A stretch of DNA of 64,000 bases from Streptomyces sp. NBC_01231 (GCA_035999765.1 CP108521.1:10354001-10418000); one strand, 5' to 3'. Positions 1-8,266 are shown, numbered from the stretch's first letter. Notes: generated by a model not told the origin, from the sequence alone. Translations and numbers: made by a program.

Positions 1-1280
1 CCGACGCGCTCATGAACCTCACGCCCTGGCAACTGTGGGACCTGCGCACCGGTGAGCCGGCCGACGGGGCCCGCACCTCGGAGGCCAAGACCGTCCTGGA
101 GCGCGCGCTCGCCACCGACGCCGGAAGGCGGCACCCGGGCGTCCTGCACCTGTACATCCACCTGATGGAGATGTCCCCGGCCCCCGAGCTGGCCCTGCCC
201 GTCGCCGACCGGCTGCGCGGTCTGGTGCCCGACGCCGGTCACCTCCACCACATGCCCTCGCACCTGGAGGTGCTCTGCGGCGACTACCGACGCGTGGTGT
301 CGGACAACAGCGCCGCGATCATCGCCGACGAGAAGGTCCACGCACGCTCCGGGGCGATGAACTTCTACACGCTCTATCGGTCGCACAACTACCACTTCAA
401 GATCTACGGCGCGATGTTCCTCGGCCAGTCCGAGGTCGCCCTGGAGACCGCCGCGCAGCTGGAGGCGTCCATTCCGGAGGACCTGGTGCGTGTACAGAGC
501 CCGCCCATGGCCGACTGGCTCGAGGCCTTCCTCGCCATGCGGGTGCACGCCCTGATCCGCTTCGGCCGCTGGGAGGACATCCTCGCGCGGCCCCTGCCGG
601 CCGACCCGGACCTGTACTGCGTGACGACCGCGATGCTCCACTACGCCCGGGGCGTCGCCCTCTCCGCCACCCAACGGGTCCCCGAGGCGGAGGTCGAACG
701 GCAGCTGTTCCACGAGGCGGTCTCCCGGGTCCCCGAGACCCGCATGCTGTTCAACAACACATGCGCCGACATCCTCGCGATCGCCTCCGCGATGCTCGAC
801 GGCGAACTGGAGTACCGCAAAGGCCACCACGAGGCCGCCTTCGCCGCGCTCGAACGGTCGATCGAACTGGACGACAACCTCCCCTACGACGAGCCCTGGG
901 GCTGGATGCAGCCGACCCGCCACGCGTATGGGGCCCTGCTCCTCGAACAGGGGCGCGTCGTCGAGGCCGAGGCGGTCTACCGGGCGGACCTCGGCCTCGA
1001 CGACACGCTCCCGAGGGCCCTCCAGCACCCGGGCAACGTCTGGGCCCTGCACGGCCTCCACGAGTGCCTGGTACGCCTGGGCAGGACGGGCGAGGCCCGG
1101 ATCGTCGCCCAGCAACTGCGTATCGCCGCCGCGTCGGCCGACGTACCGGTCGAGGCGTCGTGCTACTGCCGCCTCGGCACCGGCTCCGAGACCACGGACA
1201 CCCACACGGACACGGACACGGACACCGGCACCGTTCCGAGCTCCGGAACGGACGGGGCGGGCCACTGCTGCGGGGACTGA
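1..1280 (+). CDS. TPR-repeat protein, 5'-truncated by the window edge
   Basis: The frame is open from base 3 and reads D-A-L before the first methionine at base 12, so the true start lies to the left and at least 425 residues are visible. The protein is helical with tetratricopeptide-like features: repeated Ala/Leu/Glu-rich helix pairs, and segments such as HMPSHLEVLCGDY and NNTCADILAIA. It has no signal peptide or membrane segment in the visible part. The C-terminal tail is low complexity: a run of Thr-Asp/Thr-His pairs encoded by an ACGGACACC-type tandem repeat near 1195-1232, ending in a Cys-Cys motif. TPR proteins are scaffolds, but no catalytic role can be assigned. The next gene starts 55 bp downstream on the same strand and also ends in TPRs, so co-transcription is possible. 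Confidence 0.7.
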   Translation, partial: DALMNLTPWQLWDLRTGEPADGARTSEAKTVLERALATDAGRRHPGVLHLYIHLMEMSPAPELALPVADRLRGLVPDAGHLHHMPSHLEVLCGDYRRVVSDNSAAIIADEKVHARSGAMNFYTLYRSHNYHFKIYGAMFLGQSEVALETAAQLEASIPEDLVRVQSPPMADWLEAFLAMRVHALIRFGRWEDILARPLPADPDLYCVTTAMLHYARGVALSATQRVPEAEVERQLFHEAVSRVPETRMLFNNTCADILAIASAMLDGELEYRKGHHEAAFAALERSIELDDNLPYDEPWGWMQPTRHAYGALLLEQGRVVEAEAVYRADLGLDDTLPRALQHPGNVWALHGLHECLVRLGRTGEARIVAQQLRIAAASADVPVEASCYCRLGTGSETTDTHTDTDTDTGTVPSSGTDGAGHCCGD

Positions 1281-1335
1281 GCACCGTCGGCCGTCCTCTA
1301 GGCTGGGACGTCGCCGATGAGAGGAAAGCGCTGTC

Positions 1336-3618
1336 GTGGTCGGTCCGCAACCGGACGCCCTGGGTCCGTTGCTTCGCGGCTTCAGACATGCGGTGGGCAT
1401 GACGCTGGAGGAACTCGCCGAGGCCTCGGACGTCAGTGATCGCGCCATCGGCGACATGGAGCGGGGGCACAGCAGAGGACCACAGGCGCGCACCGTCCAG
1501 GCCCTGGCCACCGCCCTCGGCCTCCGGCAGGAAGACGCCGACGCCCTGCTCGCCGCAGCCCGCGACGGCCGCCGCCGCACCCGACGCACGCCGTCCGGGC
1601 TGTGCGACCTCCCTCCTCCCATCCCCGACTTCGCCGGCCGCGACGAGGAGATCCGCTGGCTCGACACGGTCGGGGGGCCGGGAGCGGGCACCCACGCCGT
1701 CATCATCAGCGGAGCTCCAGGGCTCGGCAAGACGACACTGGTCGTCCAGGCCGCCCACCGGCAGGCGAAGCGGTACGAGGACGGATGCCTGTTCATCAAT
1801 CTGCGCGGCCTGGACGCCCAGCCCCTCGCCCCTCATGAGGCGCTGGCCCGCCTGCTCAAGGCTCTGGGCGTACGGGAACGCGACCTGCCGGCGGACCTCG
1901 AGGAACGCCAGGTGCTGCATCGTCGTCTGATCCGCGACAAGAACGTTCTCGTGATCCTCGACAACGCCGCCGACGAGGCGCACCTGCGCCCGCTGCTGCC
2001 GGGCGAAGGGACCTGCACCTTCTGGACAACCAGCCGCCGCGCCCTGACAGGCATCGAGCACGCACGCCGGCTCGTACCGTCCCCTCTCGCGGCCGACGCG
2101 GCCACCGCCCTGCTGGAGACGATCACCGGGGACCGACCGGGCTCCGGGACGGACGAGCAGGACACCGCCTCCCTGCAGCGCATCGCCGACCTCTGCGGAG
2201 GCCTGCCGCTCGCCCTGCGTATCGCGGGCAACCGCCTGGTGAGCCGTCCGGCCTGGACTGCGACCAGCCTGGCCGCCCGGCTCGCCGCCGAGGACCTGCG
2301 CCTGGACCGGCTCACCGCCGGTGACCTCCGGATCAAGTCGGCCTTCACCCTCTCCTACGAGCAACTGGCCGAGCCCGCCCGGAAGTTGTTCCGGCGGCTC
2401 TCCCTGATACCGGGCCCCGACTTCTCACCCGCCCTCGGAGCGGCACTCACCTCCTTCGGGCCCGCGCAGGTGGAACAGCTGACCGACGAACTCATCGAAC
2501 TCGGCCTGCTGAACGCCGCCGGCGGTGACCGGGTCGCCTTCCACGACCTGGTCCGGCTGTACGCGCACCAGCGGTTGAGCGAGGAGGAGAGCCCCGGGGA
2601 ACGGGAGGCGGCCCGCGCCGCCCTGCACACCTGGCTCCTGGACACCGCCCGCACCGCCGGGCAGTGGTTCGAACCGGTCGTCGGCCCATGGACCGTCGAC
2701 GATCCGCTCGTCGACCTGCGCGACGCAACGGCCGCCCAGGACTGGCTGCGGACGGAGAGCGCCAACTGGTTCGCCGCCCTGCGCAGCGCGGCGGCGGCCG
2801 GCGAACACCGCAGGGTCGTCGAGGTCGCGGAGTCCATGCACTGGTTCTCCGACCGCTGGGTCCACTGGGGACACTGGCACACCGTCTTCGCGCTCTCGCG
2901 AGCCGCCGCCCATGCCCTCGGTGACCCCGGTCTCGAAGCCACCCATGCCAACTACCTCGCCTGGGCGTTCAACATCTGCCTCGGACGGCCCGCCGACGGC
3001 ATGGCCCTCGCCCTGGAGGCCGCCGAGCTCGCCCGGCAGGCCCATGACCCCGTGCAGGAGGCGTGGTCACTGACGTACGCCACCTACACCGCCACGGACT
3101 CGGGGAAGTTCGGTGTGGCTGTCGACAAGGCCCGGCGCGCGGTCGCCCTGTTCGCCGCCGCGGGGGACAGGGAGGGACACCCGCAGGCCCTCATGGGCCT
3201 CGCCCTTAACCTGCGCGCGGCGGGGCGCCTCCAGGAAGCCGTCGAGACCTTCGACACCGCCGTGGCGTGGGTGAGCGACCCGGCCACCGCCCCGGCGCCG
3301 CACATCGCCGACGTCACGGCCATGAATGCCTTGAGCGGCAAGGCCCTGGCACTGCTGGACCTCGGACACTGGGAGGCGGCGATCGAGACCTGCGACCGCG
3401 CGCTGGAGCGGGACGCCCGGGTCGGTGTTCCGCTCAACCGTGGCGTGCCGGCGATGCGCAAGGCGCGAGCTCTGCGGGCGCTGAACCGGCGGGACGAGGC
3501 GGCGAAGATGATCGAGGACGCCGTCCGCTGCTTCACCGAGGCCAGGTCCGAACGATGGCTGGACGAGGCGAACAGCCTGCGGGAGAGGTGGCTGGAGCAG
3601 GGCGGGGCCACGGACTGA
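1336..3618 (+). CDS. XRE-family HTH / NB-ARC / TPR STAND regulator
   Basis: The GTG start is preceded by GAGGAAAG about 9 bp upstream; the product is 760 residues. Residues about 10-75 form an XRE-type helix-turn-helix (MTLEELAEASDVSDRAIGDM). Residues about 100-380 are an NB-ARC NTPase with Walker A at 126-134 (GAPGLGKTT), Walker B at about 204-210 (VLVILDN), a sensor-like TTSRR and the GLPLALR motif. The C-terminal half holds TPR-like helices. This is the architecture of actinomycete STAND signal-transduction ATPases, in which the repeats sense a ligand and the NTPase switches the DNA-binding domain. The target is not visible; antibiotic or developmental control is usual for the family. A defence role is conceivable, but no effector domain is present. 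Confidence 0.85.
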   Translation: MVGPQPDALGPLLRGFRHAVGMTLEELAEASDVSDRAIGDMERGHSRGPQARTVQALATALGLRQEDADALLAAARDGRRRTRRTPSGLCDLPPPIPDFAGRDEEIRWLDTVGGPGAGTHAVIISGAPGLGKTTLVVQAAHRQAKRYEDGCLFINLRGLDAQPLAPHEALARLLKALGVRERDLPADLEERQVLHRRLIRDKNVLVILDNAADEAHLRPLLPGEGTCTFWTTSRRALTGIEHARRLVPSPLAADAATALLETITGDRPGSGTDEQDTASLQRIADLCGGLPLALRIAGNRLVSRPAWTATSLAARLAAEDLRLDRLTAGDLRIKSAFTLSYEQLAEPARKLFRRLSLIPGPDFSPALGAALTSFGPAQVEQLTDELIELGLLNAAGGDRVAFHDLVRLYAHQRLSEEESPGEREAARAALHTWLLDTARTAGQWFEPVVGPWTVDDPLVDLRDATAAQDWLRTESANWFAALRSAAAAGEHRRVVEVAESMHWFSDRWVHWGHWHTVFALSRAAAHALGDPGLEATHANYLAWAFNICLGRPADGMALALEAAELARQAHDPVQEAWSLTYATYTATDSGKFGVAVDKARRAVALFAAAGDREGHPQALMGLALNLRAAGRLQEAVETFDTAVAWVSDPATAPAPHIADVTAMNALSGKALALLDLGHWEAAIETCDRALERDARVGVPLNRGVPAMRKARALRALNRRDEAAKMIEDAVRCFTEARSERWLDEANSLRERWLEQGGATD

Positions 3619-3647
3619 GGCGGGGGTGCGGGGCCTGCTTGGGCAGG

Positions 3648-3800
3648 CTGTGCGTGTCGGCGTGTCGGCGTGTCGGCGTGTTGGTCTGTCGATCTGTCGG
3701 CTTGTGCAGGGGCGTGCGTCTACGGCGGCTCGATGGTCGCGCGGGCCGGCTCGACGGTCGTGCGGGCCTCGACGGGGCGTCGTTCGTGCGGGCTCCGTCG
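3648..3800. repeat. Degenerate short tandem repeats in the gap between convergent genes
   Basis: Bases 3652-3710 repeat a 9-base unit close to CGTGTCGGC, which decays into TCTGTCGAT-type units. Bases 3729-3795 repeat a longer unit resembling CTCGACGGTCGTGCGGGC three times. The stretch lies between the end of the STAND gene and the end of the AraC-type gene on the other strand. I see no gene and no clean hairpin terminator here. Confidence 0.7.
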
Positions 3801-3855
3801 TCGTCCGCGTACGCAGGGGCAGAGCAGAGGCAGCGTGGATCCGGTCGGCATCCGC

Positions 3856-4872
3856 TCATCCCTGGTCAGCGTCCGCGTATGCCCGACGCGGCCCTTCCGC
3901 CGGAGTCCGCGTGTGCTCGCTCCCGCGAGCCGCCGCCTGCCAGTCGCGGGGCGACATGCCGTACGCGGCCCGGAAGGCGCGGCTGAAGTGCGCGGGACTG
4001 ACGAAACCCCAACGTCGGGCCACGGACGCCACGCCGAGCCCGCCGAGCGAGTGGCGGGCCAGGTCCCGACGGCACATGGCCAGCCGACGTGTCTGGATCC
4101 ACTTGGCCAGCGTGGTGTCCTCGGACTCGAAGAGCTTGTGCACGTATCGGACCGAGACGTGGTGCGCGTCCGCGATCGACTGGGGCGACAGCCCGGGATC
4201 CATCAGGTGCCTCAGCGCGTGGTCCTTGACGCGGACCAGCATGGCGCGGGTCGCCTCGGGGGCCTGAGGAGCGTGCCGATCCCGACGCTCCCGGATCAGG
4301 GTGGCCAGTAAGTCACAGGCGGTGAGACCCAGTTGGTGTCCGGCCTCGGGTGGGACCCCGGCCGCGTCGCGGGCCAGCGCTCCCAGATAGGCCGCCACGA
4401 CGCCGGCGCAGCCGCCGGTGGGGGAGAACACGGTGGCGGTGAGGGCCCGTAAGTCCACGTCGGGCACGTTGAGCGCGGTGCGGGGCAGATGGAACGCCGT
4501 GAAACCGAACTTCGCCGGCAGCTCCTTCAGGAAGGGGCGTGCGGAGTCGGACAGGGCGAACTGCCCCGGCTCCAGGAACGCCTCACGCCGGTCCTGTTCC
4601 AGCCGGGCGGTGCCGTGGTGCTGAATGGCGAGCGTGAGGTGGCTCTCGCCGCCCCGCGCGATCATCCGGCGATCCCGTACGACCTTCTGCGGTCCCGCCG
4701 AGACGGACGAGACCTGGAGCGGTCCCAGCTGATGGCTGGTGATCGTCGCCGCGGACGGCTGGGCCTCGTACAGCTCGACGTCCAGCGGGATGAACGTGTG
4801 GGACACGGCGTCACGCCAGAACTCCGCGCGGTCGGGCGGGGACAGCGAAGAGGTCGACAGGGTGATGCTCAT
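3856..4872 (-). CDS. AraC-family transcriptional regulator
   Basis: The start chosen is the ATG giving MSITLSTSSLSP, because AAGGAG sits 6 bp upstream; an upstream in-frame start would add 16 residues without a site. The product is 338 residues. The N-terminal about 200 residues resemble the AraC-binding-like cupin domain. The C-terminal 100 residues hold two helix-turn-helix motifs: SPQSIADAHHVSVRYVHKLF, and after SVARRWGF the sequence SPAHFSRAFRAAYGMSPRDW, the family signature. It should bind DNA as a regulator responsive to a small molecule. No obvious target operon adjoins it; the DUF1579-like gene is divergent across the purine tract and is the nearest candidate. Confidence 0.88.
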   Translation of the reverse strand: MSITLSTSSLSPPDRAEFWRDAVSHTFIPLDVELYEAQPSAATITSHQLGPLQVSSVSAGPQKVVRDRRMIARGGESHLTLAIQHHGTARLEQDRREAFLEPGQFALSDSARPFLKELPAKFGFTAFHLPRTALNVPDVDLRALTATVFSPTGGCAGVVAAYLGALARDAAGVPPEAGHQLGLTACDLLATLIRERRDRHAPQAPEATRAMLVRVKDHALRHLMDPGLSPQSIADAHHVSVRYVHKLFESEDTTLAKWIQTRRLAMCRRDLARHSLGGLGVASVARRWGFVSPAHFSRAFRAAYGMSPRDWQAAARGSEHTRTPAEGPRRAYADADQG

Positions 4873-4945
4873 GGCGACTCCTTGATGAATCCTGACGCGA
4901 CCACGACCGTGCGGCGCCATCCATCACACCTCGCGCCCACCCCCC

Positions 4946-5096
4946 GCGCCAGGAAGAACAACAGGAAGAACAACAAGGAGGAACAAGGGAGAACAAGAAG
5001 GAACAGGGGAGCAGCCCGGAACAGAGGAGCAAGGCAAAACACGGCAAGAACAAGGAGAACAAGGAGAACAAGGAGAACAGCAAGAGGGGCGCGGCA
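4946..5096. repeat. Purine-biased imperfect tandem tract (GAACAAG/GGAAGAAC units)
   Basis: About 150 bp of the plus strand is almost free of T and dominated by A and G, built from units such as GGAAGAACAACA and AAGGAGAAC repeated irregularly. The last part holds three tandem 9-base copies of GAACAAGGA. This is abrupt in such GC-rich DNA. It lies between the divergent AraC-type gene and the DUF1579-like gene, so it would be part of both 5' regions. I see no coding potential. Confidence 0.8.
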
Positions 5097-5169
5097 CGAC
5101 CGATGAGTTCCTCCCGCCACGGAGGTCCCCCCTTCGAGGAGATCCGACGACTGCGAGGAGGCATGCGCG

Positions 5170-5640
5170 ATGAGCGCGACGGAAGAATCGGCACGGCAGG
5201 AATCCCTGCGGAGGTTGGACGTTCTGGTCGGAGCGTGGGTCGTGGAGGCCGACTTTCCGGGCCTGGCGGCGCCCACCGCACGCAGCGTGTTCGAGTGGAC
5301 CCTGGACGGACGGTTCCTGATCCAGCACACCAAGATCCCCATTGCCGAGGCACCGGACAGCACGGCGATCATCGCGGTCGACCCCGAGACGGGCGCGTAC
5401 ACCCAGCACTACTTCGATTCGCGCGGCGTCGTGCGGCTGTACGCGATGACCTTCGCCGACGGGGTGTGGAGGCTGCTGCGGGAGACGCCGGACTTCTCCC
5501 CTCTGGAGTTCCGGCAGCGGTTCACCGGGGATGTCGATGACGACGGCGACACCATCCATGGCACCTGGGAGACATCGCCGGCCGGCGGCCCGGCCGCCTG
5601 GGAGCGGGACTTCACGGTCACCTATCGCAGGAGCCGCTGA
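5170..5640 (+). CDS. Small DUF1579-like protein of unknown function
   Basis: ATG start with GAGGAG about 10 bp upstream; 156 residues with no signal peptide or membrane segment. The pattern GAWVVEADFPG, then FEWTLDGRFLIQH, then TAIIAVDPETGAYTQHYFDSRGVVRLY is typical of the DUF1579/lipocalin-like beta-barrel proteins that are common beside oxidoreductases and regulators. Biochemical role unknown. It ends one base before the ATG of the next gene, so the two are almost certainly co-transcribed. Confidence 0.75.
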   Translation: MSATEESARQESLRRLDVLVGAWVVEADFPGLAAPTARSVFEWTLDGRFLIQHTKIPIAEAPDSTAIIAVDPETGAYTQHYFDSRGVVRLYAMTFADGVWRLLRETPDFSPLEFRQRFTGDVDDDGDTIHGTWETSPAGGPAAWERDFTVTYRRSR

Positions 5641-5641
5641 C

Positions 5642-6112
5642 ATGGTGACCGGTGCATCGCCGCCCGAGATCGCCCGCGCGGTGATCGATACGAACCGGTA
5701 CCTGGTGCTCGCCACAGCCGACCGCACGGGCACACCGTGGAGTTCGCCCGTGTACTTCGCCCACCGGGGATTCAGGGAGTTCTTCTGGGTCTCCGCGCCG
5801 GAGGCCGCCCACTCGCGCAACATCGCGGTGCGACCCCAGGTGGGCATCGTGGTTTTCGACTCCTCGGTACCGATCGGCTGCGGTCAGGGCGTCTACCTGT
5901 CGGCCGTCGCCGCCGTAGTGGAGGGGCCGGACACGGACGCCGCGATCGAGGTCTTCTCCCGCCGCTCGGTCATACACGGGGGGCAGGTGTGGACGGCCCG
6001 CGACGTACAGGTCGCCTCCGGCCTGCGGCTCTACCGCGCGGTGGCCGAGGACCACTCCATCCTCGCCAAGGACGGACGACCGGACCACCGCATCCCGGTC
6101 CGCCTCACCTGA
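5642..6112 (+). CDS. Pyridoxamine 5'-phosphate oxidase-like FMN-binding protein
   Basis: The start chosen is the ATG giving MVTGASPPEIAR, with CAGGAG 7 bp upstream and the preceding stop directly adjacent; 156 residues. The fold signature is the split-barrel N-terminus RYLVLATADRTGTPWSSPVYFAH, followed by FFWVSAPEAAHSRNIAVRPQVGIVVFD. This is the general stress protein 26/PNPOx-like group, which binds FMN, F420 or haem. Substrate cannot be assigned; a true pyridoxamine-phosphate oxidase would be longer. Likely an operon with the upstream DUF1579-like gene. Confidence 0.82.
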   Translation: MVTGASPPEIARAVIDTNRYLVLATADRTGTPWSSPVYFAHRGFREFFWVSAPEAAHSRNIAVRPQVGIVVFDSSVPIGCGQGVYLSAVAAVVEGPDTDAAIEVFSRRSVIHGGQVWTARDVQVASGLRLYRAVAEDHSILAKDGRPDHRIPVRLT

Positions 6113-6244
6113 CGCCCTCGGAACCGGAGCTGCCCATCGCCCGGGAGAGGAGTCGGGAATGTGCGGGCGGGGGACTGCGTTGTGACCCACGTAGCTGACA
6201 TGCACGGGCCAAGAAGTCCGTGATGTGGGCGGAAGGAGGACCTC

Positions 6245-6409
6245 ATGGCACGCACCACAGCGCGTCCCGTCGTCACACTCAGGTCGACGGCCGGGACCGG
6301 AGTCACCTACGTGACACGCAAGAACCGCCTCAACGACCCCGACCGCCTGGTCCTGCGCAAGTACGACTCGGTGGCCGGGGAGCACGTCACCTTCCGCGAG
6401 GAGCGATGA
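6245..6409 (+). CDS. rpmG: 50S ribosomal protein L33, cysteine-free paralogue
   Basis: This 54-residue gene starts at an ATG with GGAAGGAGG 4-5 bp upstream. The product begins [19 protein letters not shown] and carries the L33 signature [20 protein letters not shown]. It has no cysteine, so the zinc-binding CxxC pairs of the zinc-type L33 are absent. In bacteria such C-minus paralogues replace zinc-containing ribosomal proteins when zinc is scarce. It is followed within 50 bp by L31 and then L36 paralogues of the same type. I could not see a clear Zur operator in the 130 bp upstream. Confidence 0.93.
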   Translation: MARTTARPVVTLRSTAGTGVTYVTRKNRLNDPDRLVLRKYDSVAGEHVTFREER

Positions 6410-6456
6410 CCGCGATCACCGCACCCCACCGGACGGGCGTGAGAAAGGAAAACGCC

Positions 6457-6720
6457 ATGAGGTCCGACATCCACCCCGCCTACCGCCCGGTCGTCTTCCG
6501 CGACCGCGCGGCGGGAGCCACGTTCCTCACCCGCTCGACCGCACGAACGTCGCGGACGATCGAGTGGACGGACGGCTCCACCTACCCGCTGATCGACGTC
6601 GAGATCTCGTCGGCCGGACACCCCTTCTACACCGGCGCCTCGCGGGTCGTGGACACCGCGGGCCGGGTGGAGCGGTTCCGGCGGCGCTACGGAGACACAG
6701 CGGCCACCGTCCGCCACTGA
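6457..6720 (+). CDS. rpmE2: 50S ribosomal protein L31 type B, cysteine-free
   Basis: The start is the ATG giving [16 protein letters not shown], with GAAAGGA 7-8 bp upstream; 87 residues. The motifs MRxDIHPxYRPVVF and HPFYTG are characteristic of type B L31, and the length is normal for it. There is no cysteine, unlike the zinc-binding type A protein. It sits between L33 and L36 paralogues and is probably expressed when zinc is limiting, allowing zinc to be released from ribosomes. Confidence 0.94.
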   Translation: MRSDIHPAYRPVVFRDRAAGATFLTRSTARTSRTIEWTDGSTYPLIDVEISSAGHPFYTGASRVVDTAGRVERFRRRYGDTAATVRH

Positions 6721-6737
6721 CCAGGCATCTACGGTCG

Positions 6738-6769
6738 AGTGCGTTCGAGCAGATAGTGCGTTCGAGCAG
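6738..6769. repeat. 15-bp direct repeat upstream of the L36 paralogue
   Basis: AGTGCGTTCGAGCAG occurs at 6738-6752 and again at 6755-6769, a 17-bp period. The second copy runs straight into the AGGAGGAGG ribosome-binding site of the L36 gene. It may be a duplication or a regulator site. Confidence 0.7.
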
Positions 6770-6784
6770 GAGGAGGACACGTAC

Positions 6785-6907
6785 ATGAAGGTGCGCAATT
6801 CGCTGAGCTCGCTGAAGTCCAGGCCCGGGGCCCAGGTGGTGCGCCGCCGGGGCGTGACTTTCGTGATCAACAAGAAGGACCCGCGCTTCAAGGCCCGCCA
6901 AGGCTGA
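6785..6907 (+). CDS. rpmJ: 50S ribosomal protein L36, cysteine-free paralogue
   Basis: A 40-residue gene beginning [19 protein letters not shown] and ending [12 protein letters not shown], a textbook C-minus L36 (YkgO-like) sequence. The zinc-binding cysteines and histidine of the standard L36 are missing. The ribosome-binding site AGGAGGAGG lies about 8 bp upstream. It is the last gene of the L33-L31-L36 cluster and is followed within 16 bp by a strong hairpin. Confidence 0.93.
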   Translation: MKVRNSLSSLKSRPGAQVVRRRGVTFVINKKDPRFKARQG

Positions 6908-6922
6908 CACAGCGCGTCCACC

Positions 6923-6964
6923 CGGTCGGCCCGGCCCCGCCTCTCGCGGCGGCCGGGCCGACCG
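6923..6964 (+). terminator. Hairpin terminator after the ribosomal protein cluster
   Basis: A perfect 14-bp inverted repeat (arm CGGTCGGCCCGGCC at 6923-6936, its complement at 6951-6964) with a 14-nt loop. There is no U-tract, as is common in actinomycetes. It ends transcription from rpmJ. Confidence 0.85.
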
Positions 6965-6974
6965 CCGCGACGAA

Positions 6975-7012
6975 CCGACCTGCGCGCGCCCCGCTGGGCG
7001 CGCGCAGGTCGG
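6975..7012. terminator. Second hairpin terminator, possibly bidirectional
   Basis: A perfect 16-bp inverted repeat (arm CCGACCTGCGCGCGCC at 6975-6990, complement at 6997-7012) with a 6-nt loop. It lies 11 bp beyond the first hairpin. The minus-strand AhpD-like gene ends at 7203, so this hairpin may insulate both directions. Confidence 0.85.
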
Positions 7013-7202
7013 CAGCTGCGGCCGCCGGAGCAAGGACCTGGAAGGCAAGGGGTCCGACCCCACCCGCGGAGATGCGGATGCGCGAAGCCCTGTCAGGTGC
7101 CGCGGACCGGGCCCGTGACGCGCCGCCGACCGGCCCGTGACGCGCGCCCGTTCCGCTCGCCCAAGCCCACGCCCCCGGGCTCCGGCCAACGCCACATCGC
7201 CG

Positions 7203-7712
7203 TCAGGCCGATGACGGCGGCGATGTCGGCGCGGGAACACCGCGCACGGGATGCTTGCTCATGACGGAGACCCGGTTGAAGGCGTTGATCGTGATCGCCA
7301 CCCAGATCACCGCCGATATCTCGTCGTCGGACAGCACCGCCCGCGCCTGGGCCCAGGCGCTCTCCTGCGCCGCGATGTCCGCCGGACGCGTGGTGGCCTC
7401 GGCCAGTGCGAGCGCGGCCCGCTCCTGGGGCGTGAACAACTGGGTGTCCCGCCAGGCCGGAAGGACCCCCAGACGCTGGGAGGTCTCGCCGGCCCGCAGC
7501 GCGGCCCTGGTGTGCAGGTTGAGGCAGTACGCGCAGGCGTTGATCTGCGACACCCGGATGTTGACGAGCTCGACGAGGAGCCGGTCCAGTCCCGCGGCGG
7601 CGGCCACCCCCCGAACGGCCTCGGCCGTGGCGGTCAGGGCGTGGTACGCCTCGGGACTCTGTTTGTCGACGAAGACCCGTCCGCCGGTGGTCGCCGGTGC
7701 CGCTTCTGTCAC
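7203..7712 (-). CDS. AhpD-like/carboxymuconolactone decarboxylase-family protein
   Basis: The chosen start is the GTG giving (V)TEAAPATTGGRVFVDK, with AAGGAG 6 bp upstream; 169 residues. A longer in-frame extension exists without a site. The signature is NIRVSQINACAYCLNLHTRAAL, containing the CxxC-x3-H redox/proton-relay motif of AhpD-type alkylhydroperoxidases, followed by ITINAFNRVSVMSKHP. Members reduce peroxides or act as decarboxylases; the substrate is unknown. A second family member occurs at 44524-45000. Confidence 0.87.
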   Translation of the reverse strand: MTEAAPATTGGRVFVDKQSPEAYHALTATAEAVRGVAAAAGLDRLLVELVNIRVSQINACAYCLNLHTRAALRAGETSQRLGVLPAWRDTQLFTPQERAALALAEATTRPADIAAQESAWAQARAVLSDDEISAVIWVAITINAFNRVSVMSKHPVRGVPAPTSPPSSA

Positions 7713-7848
7713 GTGCGCTCCTTGATCGCGATGTCTCGCTGATCGTCCTATCACGCGCCGAAGACCCCGACCGCGCCGGGAAGGCGGGCCGGGGCCGGGC
7801 GAGCAGGCACGCAGAACGGCAGCGGGTGCGGCGGCGTGCGGACCGAGG

Positions 7849-8223
7849 TCAGCAGTCCGGGACACCCGCGATCTTCTGGCCGCCCCGGAGGTACAGGTTG
7901 TTCACATAGGCGATGTCACTGCCGGACAACTCCTGGACGGCGGTCCACCAGTTGTTCGTCCCGACGGCGGGGTCGGTGATGGTCTGGCCCTGCTTCTGGC
8001 ACACGGCGTCCAGCCAGTACGTCGAGCGGACGGCGAGCACCGCGGAAGAGGTGGTCGGCTGCGCGCGCAGGTTGACGTCGGTCGCCCAGATGTAGACGTC
8101 GGTGAGGGTCGGGTCACCGCCGTTGGCGGTGGCCGGGGCGGCCTGTGCCGTGGTGGCGAGGGCGCCGGTGGCGAGCGCGGCGACGGCCAGGGCGGTGGCT
8201 GAGCGACGTATCAGACTCTTCAT
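7849..8223 (-). CDS. Small secreted SH3-like protein
   Basis: ATG start; 124 residues. A Sec signal peptide (KSLIRRSATALAVAALATGA) is followed by an AQAAPA cleavage region. The mature part resembles a bacterial SH3 domain: TDVNLRAQPTTSSAVLAVR, then WWTAVQELSGSDIAYVNNLYL. Two cysteines could form a disulfide. Such domains bind cell-wall or protein ligands outside the cell. It is 43 bp downstream of a paralogue of the same layout, suggesting a duplicated pair. Confidence 0.75.
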   Translation of the reverse strand: MKSLIRRSATALAVAALATGALATTAQAAPATANGGDPTLTDVYIWATDVNLRAQPTTSSAVLAVRSTYWLDAVCQKQGQTITDPAVGTNNWWTAVQELSGSDIAYVNNLYLRGGQKIAGVPDC

Positions 8224-8266
8224 GTGTGGGTCCCCCCATGAGGTGGATGATGCTCGTACGGACGGT

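Noticed and set aside
751..2364. Long minus-strand open frame opposite the STAND gene
   Set aside because: Translation is Arg/Gly/Pro-rich with no domain; the plus strand has a complete XRE/NB-ARC protein.
3648..3800. Tandem repeats considered as a CRISPR array
   Set aside because: Units are 9-18 bp, adjacent, without unique spacers, and no cas genes are present in the window. The same applies to the arrays at 12149, 26910 and 36345.
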